A stretch of 64,000 nucleotides of DNA from Thermothielavioides terrestris NRRL 8126 (GCF_000226115.1 NC_016458.1:5614001-5678000); one strand, 5' to 3'. Counted from the stretch's first letter, positions 37,001 to 47,579 are shown. Numbers and translations are program-made. Notes: generated from the letters alone by a model not told the origin.

Positions 37001-40000
37001 TTGTTAGGTCTTCGTTTCTAGGGGCAAGTCGGATTTAGTAGAAGGTTTACTAGATATCGATCTTAGTAAAGATTTTAGCGTTTCCCAATTATTATAAAGT
37101 TTCGTCAATATAGGGTAGTAGATAGCAGTCCTTGACAGTGACCTTATTTAGAGCTTAGTAGTCGACGTAAAATCTCTAGGTCCTATCTCCTTTAATAGCA
37201 AAGAGTATAGAGGAGCTATATAAAATAGTACTTAGCTCGATAAAACCCTTCTATAGGTTCTCAACTAGGTACTTTTTTATAGTCTCTAGCTAGTTGAGGA
37301 TATAAGAGTATAGGGGGCTTACTTGCTAGGGTAGTGGTCTAGTGAGTTTAATCTTATAGTCGTATTTACGCCTTAGTAATATCTTATTAAATTCCTTTTT
37401 TAAGAATACAACAGTAAATTCGATAAGATAAAGGTACTTTATAATTACTTCCTCGACTCGAGCTTAGACCTCTTTGTCCTCGTCGTTAGGGAGTTTATTA
37501 ATCTTCTTAGCCTTAATAGCTTAGTTAATCTAGGCGATTGTAATAAACCCTAATATAGAATTCCCTTATTGGTTTCCCTTAAAGAATATTTTGTCAAAGG
37601 CTATAGTAGAGATGACTATAGCTTTAATCGAGTCTTCTAGAATCTGTGGTCGCTCGCCCTCTTCTACCTAGAAGGTAGCCTATTCCTCCTCTTCCTTAGG
37701 TATTATAAGTCGAGTATAAGTTCTTAGAAGGATAAATTCCTCTCCCTTTAGTGCCTAGTCCATCTTCTAGAGGCTATCGTCCTATACGCCTTTAAACGAT
37801 ACCTTCTAAAGGGGTTTCTTAGGGGGTTCAATAAGATTACTCCTAGTAGTATACGTTTCAAAGACTTCGAGTTATACCGATTAGTATAATCCTAGGCTTA
37901 TCTTAGGTTATACTAATCAATATATTTCTAGATCTTCAATAGGTTATACCAATTAGTAGGATTTATCAAGTAAAGGTTTAGAGAGTATTTCTCTACACTT
38001 TAATATTTATAGCTACTATTGAACCTTCTAACGTTAATCTTAACGCTCTATCGCTTAGTCTCTCTATTTAATATCCTTTTAATGTTTAGGGTTTAGTGCC
38101 TTAGGAATAAGGGAGTCGTAAAGAATCTTAAGGATATAATTCTATTCTAGATTATATAGTTTATCTTTAAGCTAGATCAGTCGATATTAGCGAATATCTA
38201 GTAGAATATCGTAGTAAATAAGCTACTATCGGCTTAATAATAGCTAATACTTCTTCCCTATATCGAAGGCTAAGAATAGAGTATCCTTCTATATTCTCCT
38301 ATCAATTCGAAGGTCGAGTCTTAAGATCGAGTTGATAAGGTCCATAGATCGGCCCTAGAAGTCTTTTATAGAGATCGGAGTCTCGAGTAGTATCCCTTTA
38401 ACGCTAAGTTTCTTAGCGATTCGCTTTATATAAGTTCGATTAAGGAAAGCGTATTCGTTTACTCTAAAGTCAACAAGTATAGTGATAGTAATATTAATTC
38501 TATTAATAGCTAATATATAAAGGAAAGAGAGACTTCGACTACCTATAAGCTACTAAAGGTCTACCTAGGTAACCGCTAACCTAATATCTAGCCCTAAGCT
38601 AGAGTCTACTTTTCTTAGGGCTTTTAGTTTTCTAATTCGATAGTCTTAGTCTTATTTTCTTTAATTGAATTCGTTATTTTCTCTAAGTCTACCTCTATCT
38701 TCTTAATTATAGCTGTAATACGTTTTAGGCACTACGCCTTTATATAACTAGTCTCCTAGCAATAGAAGCATTTACCCTCCTTTCTTAGGGTATTACGCTC
38801 CTTCTAAGAGAGCTTAGGAGATCTCGATTTAGCCTTACCTCTATTGGAACTATCTGGCTAAAAGGTCTTTTCTTTCTTCTTTATAAAAGCTATTCCTTCG
38901 TTTAGTTGTCTAAATCCAGTGAACTAGATTTTCTATTCTTCTAATCCTTCTTAGCTATTTCCTAAAGTAAGAAGAACTAGTATCTAAAGCGAGTAAAGTC
39001 GTTAAAGCTGATATTCGGATCGACTAGGTCTCTTACTATCTAGAAACGTAGGCTCTAAGAGAGTCGAGTATAGAATTCTTCTTTCTACTTGTCCTTAGGT
39101 TTTTTAGACTTAGTAGCAAGGTAGATAAACTTGGTAAAGAACTTATAGTAGAGTATAGATCCTATCTTTAGGACTATAAAATCGTTCTTTATACGACGGA
39201 GTTCGGTAGAATTAGTATAAAATCCATCTAGGAAGTCGAATAACTCGTTAAGATCAGTGATTAGCTTTACTATATCCTCTTCGAGGTAGGGTATAAGAGC
39301 CTTTATTACTTCGCTACTAATAAAGGATACTATATATCTAAATTTCAAGTCCTCTATTAGAAACAATTTATAGTTCTTTTTAATCTTCTAAAGTATAGCT
39401 ACCTTCTAAATTAAATACTTTAGGTCTTTACTATCGATAAACTTCTTAGGGTCGGCAATCTTTGTAGTTTTTATATAAATTGTAGGTTCGAGAGTCTTTT
39501 CAATCGTTGGGATTAGACGATCGAGGTTATATAACTCTATATATATCTTAGTTTACGTTGATTCGGTTTAGGTCGAAGGTATAGCTTAGCCCTATAGATC
39601 GATTATATTAACAATCTTCTTAAAGAGTTCCGTCCTCTCGTCTTCCAATGCTATCTTATTGTATAAGAGTACTTCGACTTAGGCGTATAAAGTAGGAAGT
39701 TCTTTAGGGTCAAGGATATTACCTTGTTCTTATTTAAACTACTGAACCTTTGTAAATAGTACTACTATCGAATTGGCTAGCGCATTGTAGATAACTTATA
39801 AGGCTATAGCCTATCCGATTACTATATCGCGCTATATAATGATCGATTGAATTATCTTAATAAGATCGTTGCTTTGTAATTGATCGACCTATTCGATGCT
39901 CAACAGCTAGATCTCCTTAAGAGCGATCAGTTCATTATCTTAAAGGAAATAGGCAATAGCAATATACTTGTTTTTAAGCCTTAGATAGCACTTAATCAAA

Positions 40001-40584
40001 TCTATCTTCTATTTCTTAGCTAAATACTCGATCTAGCTAATTCGGTTAAAAAACTTAGGAATAGGATTTATAAGTTTATATTCCTCGATTAAGTTAGCGG
40101 TTATTTAGGTTCAAGAGCTAAATAGAGTTAAATCGCTAATCTTCGATCGAATTTAGATACCTTGGTTACCTCCTACGTTAAACTCGTAGAGATCTACTAG
40201 ATTAATCTTCTAGGTGTTCTAGCTCTATTCGATAGGCCTAGGAATATAATCTACGTTCTCTGTTTTACAAGCCATTGTTGGTATCGTACCTCTTTTAGGA
40301 CTTCTTCTATCGATCGATATAGTTGAATCGCCTCGACGAGGTAATCGTACTACTTACCGTTAATCGATCAGAAGTTACTTCGCTATCGGCAATCTATTGT
40401 ACATTTAACGGTTTGTCCTCGATGCCAATTAGTTCCTAGCCAACCTATCGCACTGCACTATTAGCAAGTCGAAGGTTCTATTAGAGATTTAGGTTCCCTA
40501 GCCAACTAAATTGGTCCTGTCAAGAAAGACTATATTGGATATTATATTACCTTCGTAGGCCTATAGTAGTAAGACTTAAAGTAA
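34040..40584 (-). pseudogene. Gypsy-4 gag-pol remnant
   Basis: Minus-strand landmarks from the 5' end of the element: gag about 40.3-38.8 kb, including a 93-codon open piece at 39085-39366; zinc knuckle about 38,710-38,780 (KCFYC then H and C in CCHC spacing); protease segment ILVDFRVNEYAF near 38.47 kb, keeping Asp at 38469-38471 but having lost Ser-Gly; reverse transcriptase about 37.6-36.6 kb, with YxDD degraded to YINN at 36861-36872; integrase about 35.9-34.9 kb (IDFYAMP, LGYD, VFVVVDR near 35.45 kb); and a chromodomain-like C-terminus at about 34.56-34.40 kb (GEDPE, DATNFKNILYRL). Non-functional. Confidence 0.83.
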
Positions 40585-40970
40585 TGTTATAGTAAGGTAA
40601 AACAAGTGCTAGATGACTTATAGCTAAATTGATCCTCGATTGACGAAGACTTTAAGTCTAAGGAGAGAGAGGAAAACTATCAATATATAGGTAGAAAACT
40701 GTACTCAAATACCTTAGGTGGTACGTATAGACAATTTATAGTGGGACTGCAATTTACAGTGGGGCTACAAAGTCTATATGTTGTAGGGTAAGACGCGGTT
40801 CGCCTTATTAGCGTGTTTTTCCTTATCGGTAAGTCAACCCCTCCTTCCTAATCCGGAAGTCGACTCGAATCCTGTAAATCCACCAACTTAGGAGGTCACG
40901 TGAGTATGTAGTCACGTGACAGGTCCGTACGCAAGTCATATGACGGTAGTTAGCGTGCTATGCCGTCATA
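40585..40970 (-). repeat. Gypsy-4 LTR, 5' LTR in element orientation
   Basis: Partner of 33654-34039, also 386 bp. It ends TGCCGTCATA before the TAGGA duplication, and the Gypsy-3 integrase resumes immediately after. Confidence 0.92.
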
Positions 40971-40975
40971 TAGGA

Positions 40976-42250
40976 CACTTTAGTTATAACTAAACTAAGG
41001 AGTTAGTATAACGAAAGTACTATTAGCTAAGTATCAATAGAGAAGTAAACGAATACTATAATACCTACCTAGTATATTAGTACTAGAAATCGTCGAGATA
41101 TCGACTTTATAGTAACCTTTAATTACTACTAATATCGATATAACCTTAGAACAAGATTACTATAGATTTTATTATAGGTTTTCCTATAGTAGAATAACTA
41201 GATAGTAAAAAGGATATAATCCTAGTTATAGTCAACCAATATACGAAGATAAGTCGATTTTTCCCTATCTCAACCTCTATTTATAGCTAAGAGTTAATAG
41301 AACTCTTTTATTAAAAGATTAAGCTTAAGTATAGAGTACCTTATAGATACCTTAGCGATTAAAGCTTAGTCTTTATCTCCTAATTTTAAAGCGATCTTTA
41401 CTATTTAAACTAAGTAAACTATAGACTTTCAATAGCATTTTACCCCTAAACCAATAGCTAGATCGAACAAATAAACTAAACCCTTATCTAATACCTCCGA
41501 TATTTCACCTCTTTAAATCCTATTACTTAGGTAATATTCTTCTCTAAAGCTAAATTCGCTTATAACAATTCTATTAATACAACTATTAGCGTTACCCCTT
41601 TTTAAACACTTATAGGTTACGACTCTACAATTTCCTATTGTATTAAGGACGATGCTTAATAGAGGAAGGTACTATACCTTAATGTAGTAGAACGGATTAA
41701 GAAGCTTAAAGAGTTATACCAATAGCTAGAGCAACACTAGGATAATACTATAGTAAGTTAAAAACGGTATTACAACGAAAAATATAAGCTAATAGAGTTT
41801 TAGAAAAGAGCCTTAGTCAAGTTGTCTACTTAGAATTTAAAACTTAAGACTAGTAAGAAGCTAAAGCCCTAGTTTATTAAGCTATTCTAAGTATTAAACT
41901 AAGTAGGATCGCTAGTATATTAGTTGGCCTTGCTATATAAGTATATAAAGCTATATAATATATTCTTAGTAGCTCTGTTAGAGCTCTAGTATATACGAAC
42001 TATAGTCGAAGAAACCTAGATGCTAATACTAGACCTAGAGGATAATAAAGAATAGAAAGTCGAAGAAGTATAGGCTAAATAGCAAATCGAAAGCGAAATA
42101 TTCTTTTAGGTAAAGTAGGTAGGTTGGCTATTAAAGTATAACTAATAGGTCTATAAAGACGATATAGCAAATGTATAGTAGATAATCTATTAGTTTCAAC
42201 GAATATATAAAGCTATTACTAAAAGAAAGTAAAGGGAAGATGTCTAAGGT
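40976..42250 (+). pseudogene. Gypsy-3 gag-pol remnant, part 2 (integrase, chromodomain)
   Basis: This is the direct continuation of the frame broken at 33,648. It shows the rest of the integrase zinc-binding region, then the catalytic core (TIDFIIGFPIVE near 41.15 kb; LVIVNQYTKISRF near 41.23 kb; YRVPYRYLSD near 41.33 kb). Beyond it lie a basic/coiled region and a degraded chromodomain (GWLLKYN, YKDDIANV) at about 42,120-42,200. Stops are again at TAG/TAA. Confidence 0.8.
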
Positions 42251-42399
42251 GTATTAAGCAATATACAATATAACAATATTAAGTCGACTTAGTCGTAGCT
42301 AAAGACCGATATATATAAATTAATTTATATAGTTATATATAGATAAAACGACTAGATCCTTTCCCTAAAACCTCAATTAAACTATTAAAGAACGCTAGG

Positions 42400-43007
42400 T
42401 TAGCGACTTATAAAGTAGGTAAATTCGCTCTATTAGGTCTAAAGCGTTGTTATAGTCGCTAATATTATTAGCGATTAGTAGGATTAAAGCCTTAGCAAAG
42501 TTATATTTCACCTAAGTCTAGGCGAGGTAGCTAACGTCGTTGGGATATAGGCGATAGGCTCTCTTTAAGTCCTAGACTTACAAATTGTATTAGTACTAAA
42601 TCGCTATTAACATTTCGGTTATCTAACCTAAGGGATAAACGAGAGCGACTTACTAACGACTAAGATATATTAGCTAAACGCTTAGGGCGTAGAAAGAGGG
42701 AGATATTAAGCTCTATATACTTAACTACTATAGCTTTAAAAGCTAATTGCTAGTCGGTAGTAAGCCGTTTATTTAACGTAATACTATAGATATAGCAATA
42801 AGCCTCGTCTATAGCGTAGAATATATCGACCAACTTTTTTAACAAATATATAATACTATAGCGAGTATTGTCTAAAAGGGCGAATTCCTCGTTGTCCTCC
42901 TAACCGCTAAAGGACTTGTAATTAGATAGAACCTAACTCTCCTTAGCCTTATAGAGGAGGTAAGCAATATATAAACTGATTATTAGATTAGTTAAATCGC
43001 TAGACAT
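42400..43007 (-). pseudogene. Antisense ORF remnant in the 3' region of Gypsy-3
   Basis: From an ATG at 43007 the minus strand reads about 170 codons with only a handful of stops before about 42,480, in DNA where other frames stop far more often. The stops are TAG or TAA that RIP could have made from CAG, CAA or TGG. The reading contains plausible protein text such as DNEEFALLDNTRYS, KKLVDIFYAIDEAY and LVLIQFVSLGLKESL. It lies between the chromodomain and the 3' LTR, opposite to gag-pol. No family was recognised. It may be an accessory antisense ORF of the element, a captured gene piece, or chance. Confidence 0.4.
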
Positions 43008-43729
43008 TATACTAATAGCCTAATAGAGTTAATAGGCGAACTACTACTAAGTATTAGTCCTAAGCTACTTACTAATATATAAATATCCTTTTTCTTAATA
43101 TATTGATTATAGCGATTTAAAGAAGACTTAGTAATAATATACTTAGGAATAATAGATATTAATAAGTTAAATAAAAGATTTTTATATATTATATATAGAT
43201 ATTTAAAGTATAGCGACTTCTTATAGGTAGGAAGTATAAAGAACTCTTTAAGATCTATAATAAATCAATAGAGAGAAGGTAGTAAGTATAAAATAAAGAG
43301 AAACAACGATATATAGATAGTAATGAATATAAGAACGTAAAGCGAGTAAATAAAGAAGAAGAGGGCATTACAATTAATAAGATAATAATATATAAAGAAA
43401 AGAAAATATAAAGTACAAAGTATAGCTATAACAATATAAATTTAAAAGTAAAGAGTAGATAGTCTATATATAATAGTAAAATATAAATTATTATAAAAAG
43501 GGTAAAGTATACTATATACGTTGCCCTAGTAACTAGTCTAACTCTATAGGGACACTCTACCGAATCCTAGGCGAAGCTTATAGTTAGGTAGACAATCTAT
43601 TACCCTTTATACTACTAGTTAGCAAGTCTATATAGGTAGATAGACCTTTTCTAGAGATTAAGTAATATAGTATACTATCGACTATAAAGTCTAAACCTAA
43701 AGATAGGTTCTATAGAAGGGAGGATAAAC
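43008..43729. other. Gypsy-3 untranslated 3' region
   Basis: Very AT-rich DNA with no sustained frame. It ends in a purine-rich AGAAGGGAGGA-type run just before the 3' LTR, a likely polypurine tract for plus-strand priming. Confidence 0.5.
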
Positions 43730-44063
43730 TGTTATAGTATATATATAAACCGCTATTAAGTAGAAGCTAGCACAGTTCTAAGACGGAGTAAGTATCTAAA
43801 ACCTAGAAGCTTATATCTATAATATACGATATAACGTATATACTTAGAGCCTAGGAACCGTAGCTAAAAGGGTAGGTAGTCGTCTACCGAGGTAGAGGAA
43901 GATTTCGGATCCTCTAAGGATCAGCCTCTGATTATAATAGGAGACGTATTTAGACAGTGTCGCCTTGGAAACTGCAATTACTCGCCTTGGTCATTGCTAT
44001 AGTACTGTTGTACTTCTCTGCCTTGAGGCATCTCACCAGTAGCACTCGAAGACTCCTGTTATA
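43730..44063 (+). repeat. Gypsy-3 3' LTR
   Basis: 334 bp, partner of 29456-29789. Its right half keeps more GC than the 5' copy, for example GTGTCGCCTTGG here against GTGTTGCCTTAG there. Confidence 0.92.
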
Positions 44064-44140
44064 ATCACTAGGATAGCGATAGCATTAGGGTTACTAAATG
44101 TAGTAAATAGGCTAGAGCCACGGCTCGACCTAGGGGGGTA

Positions 44141-44358
44141 TATCAGAACCTGGGCCTCAATACCAGGGGCTCGGCACCCACGGGCCGTACTGCCGTAATT
44201 AGGATCCACCAGAGCCACAGATCTGGATACCCAGAGTAGCCCTCCTCCATATACACTTTGATCAATACAACGAACAACACCATCATTGATCACCATCTCT
44301 ATATATCAGGCACTTCGTGATAGCTTCATTGTCTCCTTCCTACGCAGTAGCTCTGTCA
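44141..44358 (+). repeat. Copia 3' LTR
   Basis: 218 bp, partner of 15218-15435. The terminal TG has become TA (TATCAGAACC). It ends CTCTGTCA and is followed at once by the AGAGA duplication and GC-normal flank. Confidence 0.92.
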
Positions 44359-44363
44359 AGAGA

Positions 44364-45105
44364 GATCCGAGTACACTCCTTGTGGGGTCACACTCCACTG
44401 AGCCAGTCAACGGGACTCACCAGAGAGCGGGTTGCTGGGCTTCCATAGTTTCTGCAGCGGTTGCTCTCAGCTCTGCCTGTGCAGGCACGCTTGAACCGGT
44501 TTGGTTCGAGCTGCAGTTGCGCGCCCAGCCCTACGGCGAGGACCCGGGTCTGGAGGGAAATCGACGGCGGCAATTGATTGGGCCGGGTTTCAATCACAGG
44601 CCAAGCGGGACACAATGGCCCAGAAGCCCTAGCGGCGTGCGGCTGGCGGCGGCCCGATCCCGTAACGGGCGTGTAGTGTCCGCTCCTCCGTCCGAGTGCT
44701 TGCACTAGCATCCCGCTTCTGTCCCGCACTGATCATAGTCCACGATGGCAACGACACCATTGATGATGCCCAGCCTCACGGAAATGGCCGCGTGATCCAA
44801 GCAGTCAAGAGCGACAAGAGGGGGAAGCTCGGAGGCTGGCTGAGGACTGCTCGCCTCTGTGCGTCGCCAGCTTGAGCATGTCTTGATTGGAAGAGTCGGC
44901 CTCGGCGACGGCAGCCTACCGCGACAACCGCCAGTTTATTGAATGCGATGTCTCACGACTGCGCGAAGGATCGCCTCCACCGCCGGAGCTTGGCGGCCTA
45001 GCGGGCTCTCGGCGGCTGAGCTTCACAGAAAACGAAACTTGGCGTTCCTCCGAGATTCGGGGCCCAGATGGAGAGGACCGGTCCAAAGTTGAGAGGACTT
45101 CAAGT
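44364..45105. other. Intergenic, right flank of the retrotransposon stack
   Basis: GC-normal DNA with no supported gene; several frames are open by composition only. The right end merges into the promoter of the gene at 45224. Confidence 0.4.
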
Positions 45106-45112
45106 TATAAAA
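45106..45112 (+). promoter_or_regulatory. TATA box of gene at 45224
   Basis: TATAAAA lies 112 bp upstream of the ATG, a usual distance for a fungal core promoter. Confidence 0.5.
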
Positions 45113-45223
45113 CAGCTCCCAGTCCCCAGTTCAGTCACCCGGGTCAACCAAGCTTCTCGCAAGCCAACGGTACAAAGCACACACGTTTACATATTACGCT
45201 ATCACACCGCACACTCCGTCGAC

Positions 45224-46027
45224 ATGGCTCAGGTCTACACGCTCAACGTCCTCATCGACAACGCCGTCCTCGCTCTCCACTCCAAGGACTCGCTCTGCAT
45301 TGCCAAGAAGGTTTGAAACTTCCCCCCCAAACTTGGCCCCGTGATTCCTCGGCCTGACTGTTTTAGGTCAACGGCGTCTACGATGTCGTCTTCCAGGGCG
45401 CTGCCCCGGTGCCTTCGGGCGACCAGAAGCTGCTTCTGGCCAACAACCAGTTTCAGTGGACTGAGGAGTACCGCGTCTTTCTGACCCAGTCGTTCGGTAA
45501 CGGAGTCATGGTTCGTCCTCGTCCGACATCCTCGCTCACCCTTTGCTCTGTCCTTTCCTAACTCGATCACACACAAGATCTCCCACAGCACCACCCCAGT
45601 CGAGATCTCTTTCGGCCAGGTCGCCATCTGGAAGGACGGCGCCCTGCAGCCGGCTGTCACCGCCGACACGAGCACGTGGGACCTGGTTGACGGCTCCAGC
45701 CCGGACACGACCTTCGCGGTCGAGTCGGCGCCCATCTCGCTGCATGCGGCTGTCGAGCAGTCGACGGGCGGCGGCCAGTACAGCACCATCTATGTCGACC
45801 CGGATATCCACATGGGCGACACCCGCATTGAGCTGACGCCCAAGAACGAGTACCTGGTCTTCTGGAAGAAGATCACCACCACCGAGGCCATGTTGGCAAT
45901 CTCGACGTCGGTCGGCCACCAGTGGAAGTTTGCCCCGGGCAAGACCATAAAGACCATCCGCTTTGGCTATGCCACGCCTGAGCAGCCCAGCAGCGCCCTG
46001 GAGATTCCCACTTGGTATGAGATGTGA
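45224..46027 (+). CDS. Unknown-family protein A, tandem paralogue of the next gene
   Basis: Three exons, 45224-45310, 45367-45510 and 45578-46027, encode 226 residues; introns are 56 and 67 nt and both junctions are in phase 0. There is no signal peptide and no membrane span. The sequence is strand-rich, with short hydrophobic segments alternating with loops (MAQVYTLNVLIDNAVLAL, then FQWTEEYRVFLTQSF, VEISFGQVAIWKDG, NEYLVFWKK). The C-terminus reads IRFGYATPEQP...PTWYE. That ending reappears in the neighbouring gene as VRYGYLTPDNP...PAWYQ, after a shared (V/L)FW strand. I do not recognise the family; an all-beta cytosolic protein is the most that can be inferred. A strong TATA box suggests regulated expression. 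Confidence 0.8.
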
Positions 46028-46384
46028 GCATAGCCAGGTATCGGGGCGACCATGAGCATCCGACCGGCAACTGCAGAGGTTGTGGTGGATATCGGGAACA
46101 TCCGAGGGAGGGAGGGATGAGTAGGCAGGATAGCTTGAATTCATCGGCATTTACCAGCCAGTAATGAGCAACAGAGCTCTGTGGCGCATCCCAAAAGAGG
46201 TAGTAGTTACGTGCATGGCTTACCTAGTGTAGGGCTGATGAGGCCACCTGGACCCTGGGGCCTCAGCACCTGCGAGGCGGCCCCCCTAAACACAGCAGCG
46301 CGCAGGCGGCCGCTCGGCACAGCTGAACGAATAGCGATGGCACGACGGGTCACGTCCGGAATGCGGACAACCTCCACTACTCCG
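46028..46384. other. Intergenic between the two paralogues
   Basis: Contains the 3' region of gene A and the upstream region of gene B. No gene recognised. Confidence 0.4.
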
Positions 46385-46392
46385 TATTTAAA
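46385..46392 (+). promoter_or_regulatory. TATA box of gene at 46529
   Basis: TATTTAAA lies 137 bp upstream of the ATG. A pyrimidine-rich tract (46430-46460) lies between it and the start codon. Confidence 0.45.
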
Positions 46393-46528
46393 CTCTTAGC
46401 CACATAAGCCACCACCCGCTCCGTTGGCCCCCTCCTCCTCCTTACTCACCCCCTTCTAGTCAATCCACCAACCCACCGAGCTCCCCGCCACCCAGCATTC
46501 CCATAAAAGCCAAAGGAAATCAAAAAAA

Positions 46529-47579
46529 ATGCCCTGCACCCCTCGCATCCTCCTGACAATCGACACCCCCCTCCTGTCAACCCCCTCCGCAGACACGCTC
46601 GTACTCAGCCGCAAAGTCAACGACGCCTTCACCTGCGCGCTGGCCGTCGCCTCGCTGCGCCCGCGCAACGGCGACGACGACCCCGACCACGGCGGCGGCG
46701 GCAGCGCTGCTGCTGCCGGCCCGCTGTTCGCGCACAACGTCTTCGCGTGGGATGACGATGATAACGACGCCGGCGGCGGCGGCGCGTTCCGCGTCGCTGT
46801 CTCGTACTCCCCCGCCGCGGCTGGTGGTGGTGGTGGGGGAGGCGCGATCAGCGCGTCGTTTACGGATGCGGTGGAGGTCGCGCACGGCGAGACGGTGCGG
46901 TTCAGCGGGAATCGGCTGGTCAAGGTTCCTACTGCGGCTGCTCCTGGCGCGGGGGTTGGGGGAGGAGGAGGAGGAGGAGGAGGTAATGGTGGCGGTGATG
47001 GGGTGGAGGGGAGTGCTGTGGTTGTGGCGAATCGTGATGCGTTTCGGGGGGCGTTGGGCGAAGGGGGTAACAGGTTGGGGAGGTTGTCGCCGCCGTCGTC
47101 GTCGGCATGCGTGTTCTCGGTGGTCGATGTGCCCTCGTCGTGCAGGGTCGAGGTCCTGCAGACCGTGGGCGGAAGGGGCTCGTTCTGTCGCGTGTTTCAG
47201 AGCGAGCTGGCAGGTTTGAGCGGGACGGTGGAAATTAATATCTCTAATACTGTGAGTTTGACTAAATCTGCTGTTCTAGTTTCTTTCTACCTCTACTTCC
47301 TTTTGCGGGTATTTCTGAGACTGACGCATACACCCGCAACTCAAGTTCATCCTCTTCTGGACAGAACGACAGGTTCCACTGGGGGGAAGGATAGTGGTTA
47401 GCGAACACCAAGGATGCGTATTCTCCGTTGGCCAGCACGACGGGGTCGTACTCGTGAGGTACGGGTATTTGACACCAGACAACCCAAGGGTTGGTGAATC
47501 ACCGGCATGGTATCAACAGCCGGCCACTTCAGCGATAGCCGATGAGCTGACAGCCGGTTTAATGAGACTTGCCATGTAG
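46529..47579 (+). CDS. Unknown-family protein B with Gly/Asp-rich insertions
   Basis: Two exons, 46529-47251 and 47346-47579, separated by a 94-nt GTGAGT...CAAG intron, encode 318 residues. The ATG follows an A-rich CAAAAAAAATG context. The N-terminus (ILLTIDTPLL, then DTLVLSRKVNDAF) parallels gene A's LNVLIDNAVL and DSLCIAKKVNGVY. Then come low-complexity insertions: an Asp/Gly run (GDDDPDHGGGG), AWDDDDNDAGGGG, and a Gly run near residue 140-152. The C-terminal exon repeats gene A's ending (FILFWTERQV, then VRYGYLTPDNP and PAWYQ), plus about 22 extra residues. I infer a tandem duplication followed by expansion of Gly/Asp codon repeats in copy B. Function unknown; no signal peptide. Confidence 0.75.

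Larger units (their letters stand above)
33654..40970 (-). mobile_element. Gypsy-4, RIP-degraded Gypsy nested inside Gypsy-3
   Basis: The element spans 7317 bp with 386-bp LTRs at 33654-34039 and 40585-40970. The perfect 5-bp duplication TAGGA lies at 33649-33653 and 40971-40975. It sits in the Gypsy-3 integrase zinc-finger region, so it is the youngest insertion in that branch of the stack. Coding remains are on the minus strand. Confidence 0.93.
29456..44063 (+). mobile_element. Gypsy-3, RIP-degraded Gypsy nested in Copia, itself hosting Gypsy-4
   Basis: The element is bounded by 334-bp LTRs at 29456-29789 and 43730-44063, with the perfect 5-bp duplication ATCAC at 29451-29455 and 44064-44068. 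Removing Gypsy-4 and one duplication leaves about 7.3 kb. Genes lie on the plus strand, in the same orientation as its Copia host. It entered just upstream of the Copia 3' LTR; only 72 bp of Copia, including a polypurine-like AGGGGGG run, remain between the two. Confidence 0.93.
15218..44358 (+). mobile_element. RIP-degraded Copia LTR retrotransposon, outermost host of the stack
   Basis: The element runs from LTR 15218-15435 to LTR 44141-44358, each 218 bp. The perfect 5-bp duplication AGAGA lies at 15213-15217 and 44359-44363. Removing the two nested Gypsy insertions, each with one copy of its duplication, leaves about 6.2 kb, a normal Copia length. The gene order is gag zinc-knuckle, protease, integrase, then reverse transcriptase and RNase H. 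Integrase before reverse transcriptase defines Ty1/copia. Stops occur throughout, nearly all TAG or TAA arising by TG-to-TA or CA-to-TA changes. It cannot encode protein now. Confidence 0.93.

Noticed and set aside
15213..44363. A centromere, Starship-type giant element or novel gene cluster in the 29-kb AT-rich block
   Set aside because: The whole block is accounted for by four nested LTR retrotransposons with duplications. No tyrosine recombinase, cargo gene or intact ORF is present, and 29 kb is short for a fungal regional centromere.
46577..47219. Overlapping ORFs in other frames of gene B
   Set aside because: They arise from high GC and GGN repeats; only the frame from ATG 46529 connects through a GT...AG intron to the conserved C-terminal exon.
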